From Mesorhizobium sp. (GTDB lineage: Bacteria; Pseudomonadota; Alphaproteobacteria; Rhizobiales; Rhizobiaceae): DNA of 64,000 nucleotides. The translations under genes were made by a program, and so were the position numbers. A model generated the notes under the pieces. That model saw only the letters and a list, made by a program, of their open reading frames with translations, was not told the origin of the DNA and did no database searches. Shown here in pieces: positions 63,255-64,000 of this stretch. How positions within the stretch are numbered: the first letter of the stretch is position 1; each line of letters opens with the position of its first letter. The stretch covers positions 81,531 to 145,530 of the forward strand of contig SUGL01000015.1 in NCBI GenBank assembly GCA_004963905.1. Direction: 5' to 3'.

Positions 63255-64000
63255 TGGGTGGACGGCCCCTTGCGGCATCGAATGTGCCAAACTGGGCTGT
63301 GATTAAACTCCAGCGAAGGAGACCGTCCGTCATGCAAGTTATCAGATTTGGAATCGATTTGGCCAAGAACGTGTTTCAGGTGCACGGCGTGGATGCGAGC
63401 GGGCAGGTGGTGGTGCAGCGCCAGCTGCGCCGCGCGCAGGTGGAGAAGTTCTTCGCCGCACAGCCGCCGGCGCTGATAGGCATGGAGGCCTGCGGCTCGG
63501 CTCATCACTGGGGCCGCACGCTGCGAGCGCTTGGCCATGAGGTCAAGCTGATGCCGCCGGCCTATGTGAAGCCCTATGTGCCGCGCAACAAGAACGATGT
63601 GCGCGATGCGCATGGCTGTTGCGAAGCGGTGAGCCGGCCCGACATGCGCTTCGTGCCGATCAAGACGATGGAACAGCAATGGGCCAGAGCGCTGCACCGC
63701 ACGCGTGACCTTCTGGTGCGCCAGCGCACGCAACTGGCCAATGCCATGCGTGGCATGCTCTATGAGATGGGCCAGACAAGTGCCCAGGGCGCTGCGGGCA
63801 TCGAGGCCCTGCTGCAGCGCATCGAGGCAGCCGATGAAGCCATCCCTGCGGCGCTGTTGATCTGTCTGGCGCCTCTGGCCGGGCAATGGCGGGCGCTGGA
63901 TGGCGAGATCGGCAAGCTGGACAAGCAGATCCTGGCTCAGGTCAGGCAGCAGCGGGCGGCCTTGCGGCTGACGACGATCCCGAGCGTCGGCCCGATCATC
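63255..64000 (+). mobile_element. IS110-family insertion sequence (left part)
   Basis: Transposase gene plus about 77 bp of upstream non-coding DNA that starts where homology to the palindromic repeat stops. The non-coding part contains ggacgg and ccgtcc blocks able to pair (63259-63264 and 63323-63328). The right end lies beyond the window, so the outer boundary, bridge-RNA region and subgroup (IS110 or IS1111) cannot be settled here. Confidence 0.7.
63332..64000 (+). CDS. IS110-family transposase, partial (cut by window end)
   Basis: The first 223 codons of a DEDD transposase, open to the window end. It starts MQVIRFGIDLAKNVFQVHG, with the first catalytic Asp in GIDLAKN, Glu in GMEACG, and the KNDVRDA segment carrying the next acidic residues. 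The usual KNDxxDAEAI here reads KNDVRDAHGC, so a His replaces the common Glu after DA. The IPSVGP that begins the C-terminal (transposase_20) domain appears at the very end. The ATG follows an aaggag site. Whether it is intact cannot be seen. Confidence 0.88.
   Translation, partial: MQVIRFGIDLAKNVFQVHGVDASGQVVVQRQLRRAQVEKFFAAQPPALIGMEACGSAHHWGRTLRALGHEVKLMPPAYVKPYVPRNKNDVRDAHGCCEAVSRPDMRFVPIKTMEQQWARALHRTRDLLVRQRTQLANAMRGMLYEMGQTSAQGAAGIEALLQRIEAADEAIPAALLICLAPLAGQWRALDGEIGKLDKQILAQVRQQRAALRLTTIPSVGPII

Overview
The window is high-GC DNA from an alphaproteobacterium of the order Rhizobiales, most like Mesorhizobium. This is inferred from the gene content and gene order, since no rRNA is present: an Irr-type Fur regulator next to fabA-fabB-fabI, a PraR/PhrR-like regulator between lnt and metK, the order mutM / enoyl-CoA hydratase / rpsT / dnaA, a complete rhizobial-type Tad (Flp) pilus locus, and many intergenic mosaic palindromes of the RIME type. 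Nearly all of it reads as chromosomal core genome. I found no tRNA, rRNA, CRISPR array or phage region.

Layout. 1-6 kb: a palindromic repeat, a LysR regulator, and divergently a three-subunit molybdoenzyme (catalytic, four-cluster Fe-S and membrane anchor subunits) that best fits a cytoplasmic SoeABC-type sulfite dehydrogenase, with a tiny coupled ORF in front. 6-12.6 kb: PdeM plus Lhr-like helicase (the ligase-associated DNA repair pair), an NlpC/P60 hydrolase, a MarR regulator and an M17 aminopeptidase. 12.8-25.3 kb: the Tad pilus locus, with tadD facing a long minus-strand run (tadC, tadB, cpaF, cpaE, cpaD, cpaC, cpaB, cpaA, flp) and a short plus-strand run (secretin-N protein and two TadE-like pseudopilins). 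25.3-35 kb: a PhnD-like binding protein, deoB, mutM, enoyl-CoA hydratase, rpsT, dnaA, dnaN and recF. 35-38 kb: a MoeB/ThiF-like gene, a GNAT gene and a two-subunit aconitase X. 38-46 kb: a D-2-hydroxyacid dehydrogenase, an SH3 protein, irr with a small membrane protein, fabA-fabB-fabI, an EAL-type c-di-GMP protein and an RsmC-like methyltransferase. 46-57.5 kb: the translation cluster rimP-nusA-ylxR-infB-rbfA-truB-(corA)-rpsO-pnp. 57.6-64 kb: a broken toxin with an intact antitoxin, a 53-aa protein, trmB, metK, praR, lnt, and an IS110-family element running off the window end, abutting a palindromic repeat.

The points most worth a second look are: the frameshifted ParE-type toxin beside an intact antitoxin; terminator-like hairpins with T-tracts in the short leaders of metK and of rimP-nusA; the IS110 element apparently seated at the edge of a palindromic repeat that also occurs at 1-170 and 10920-11094; the coupled 52-aa ORF before the molybdoenzyme; and a MoeB-like protein without its zinc cysteines. 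I did not find a convincing wholly new multi-gene system.
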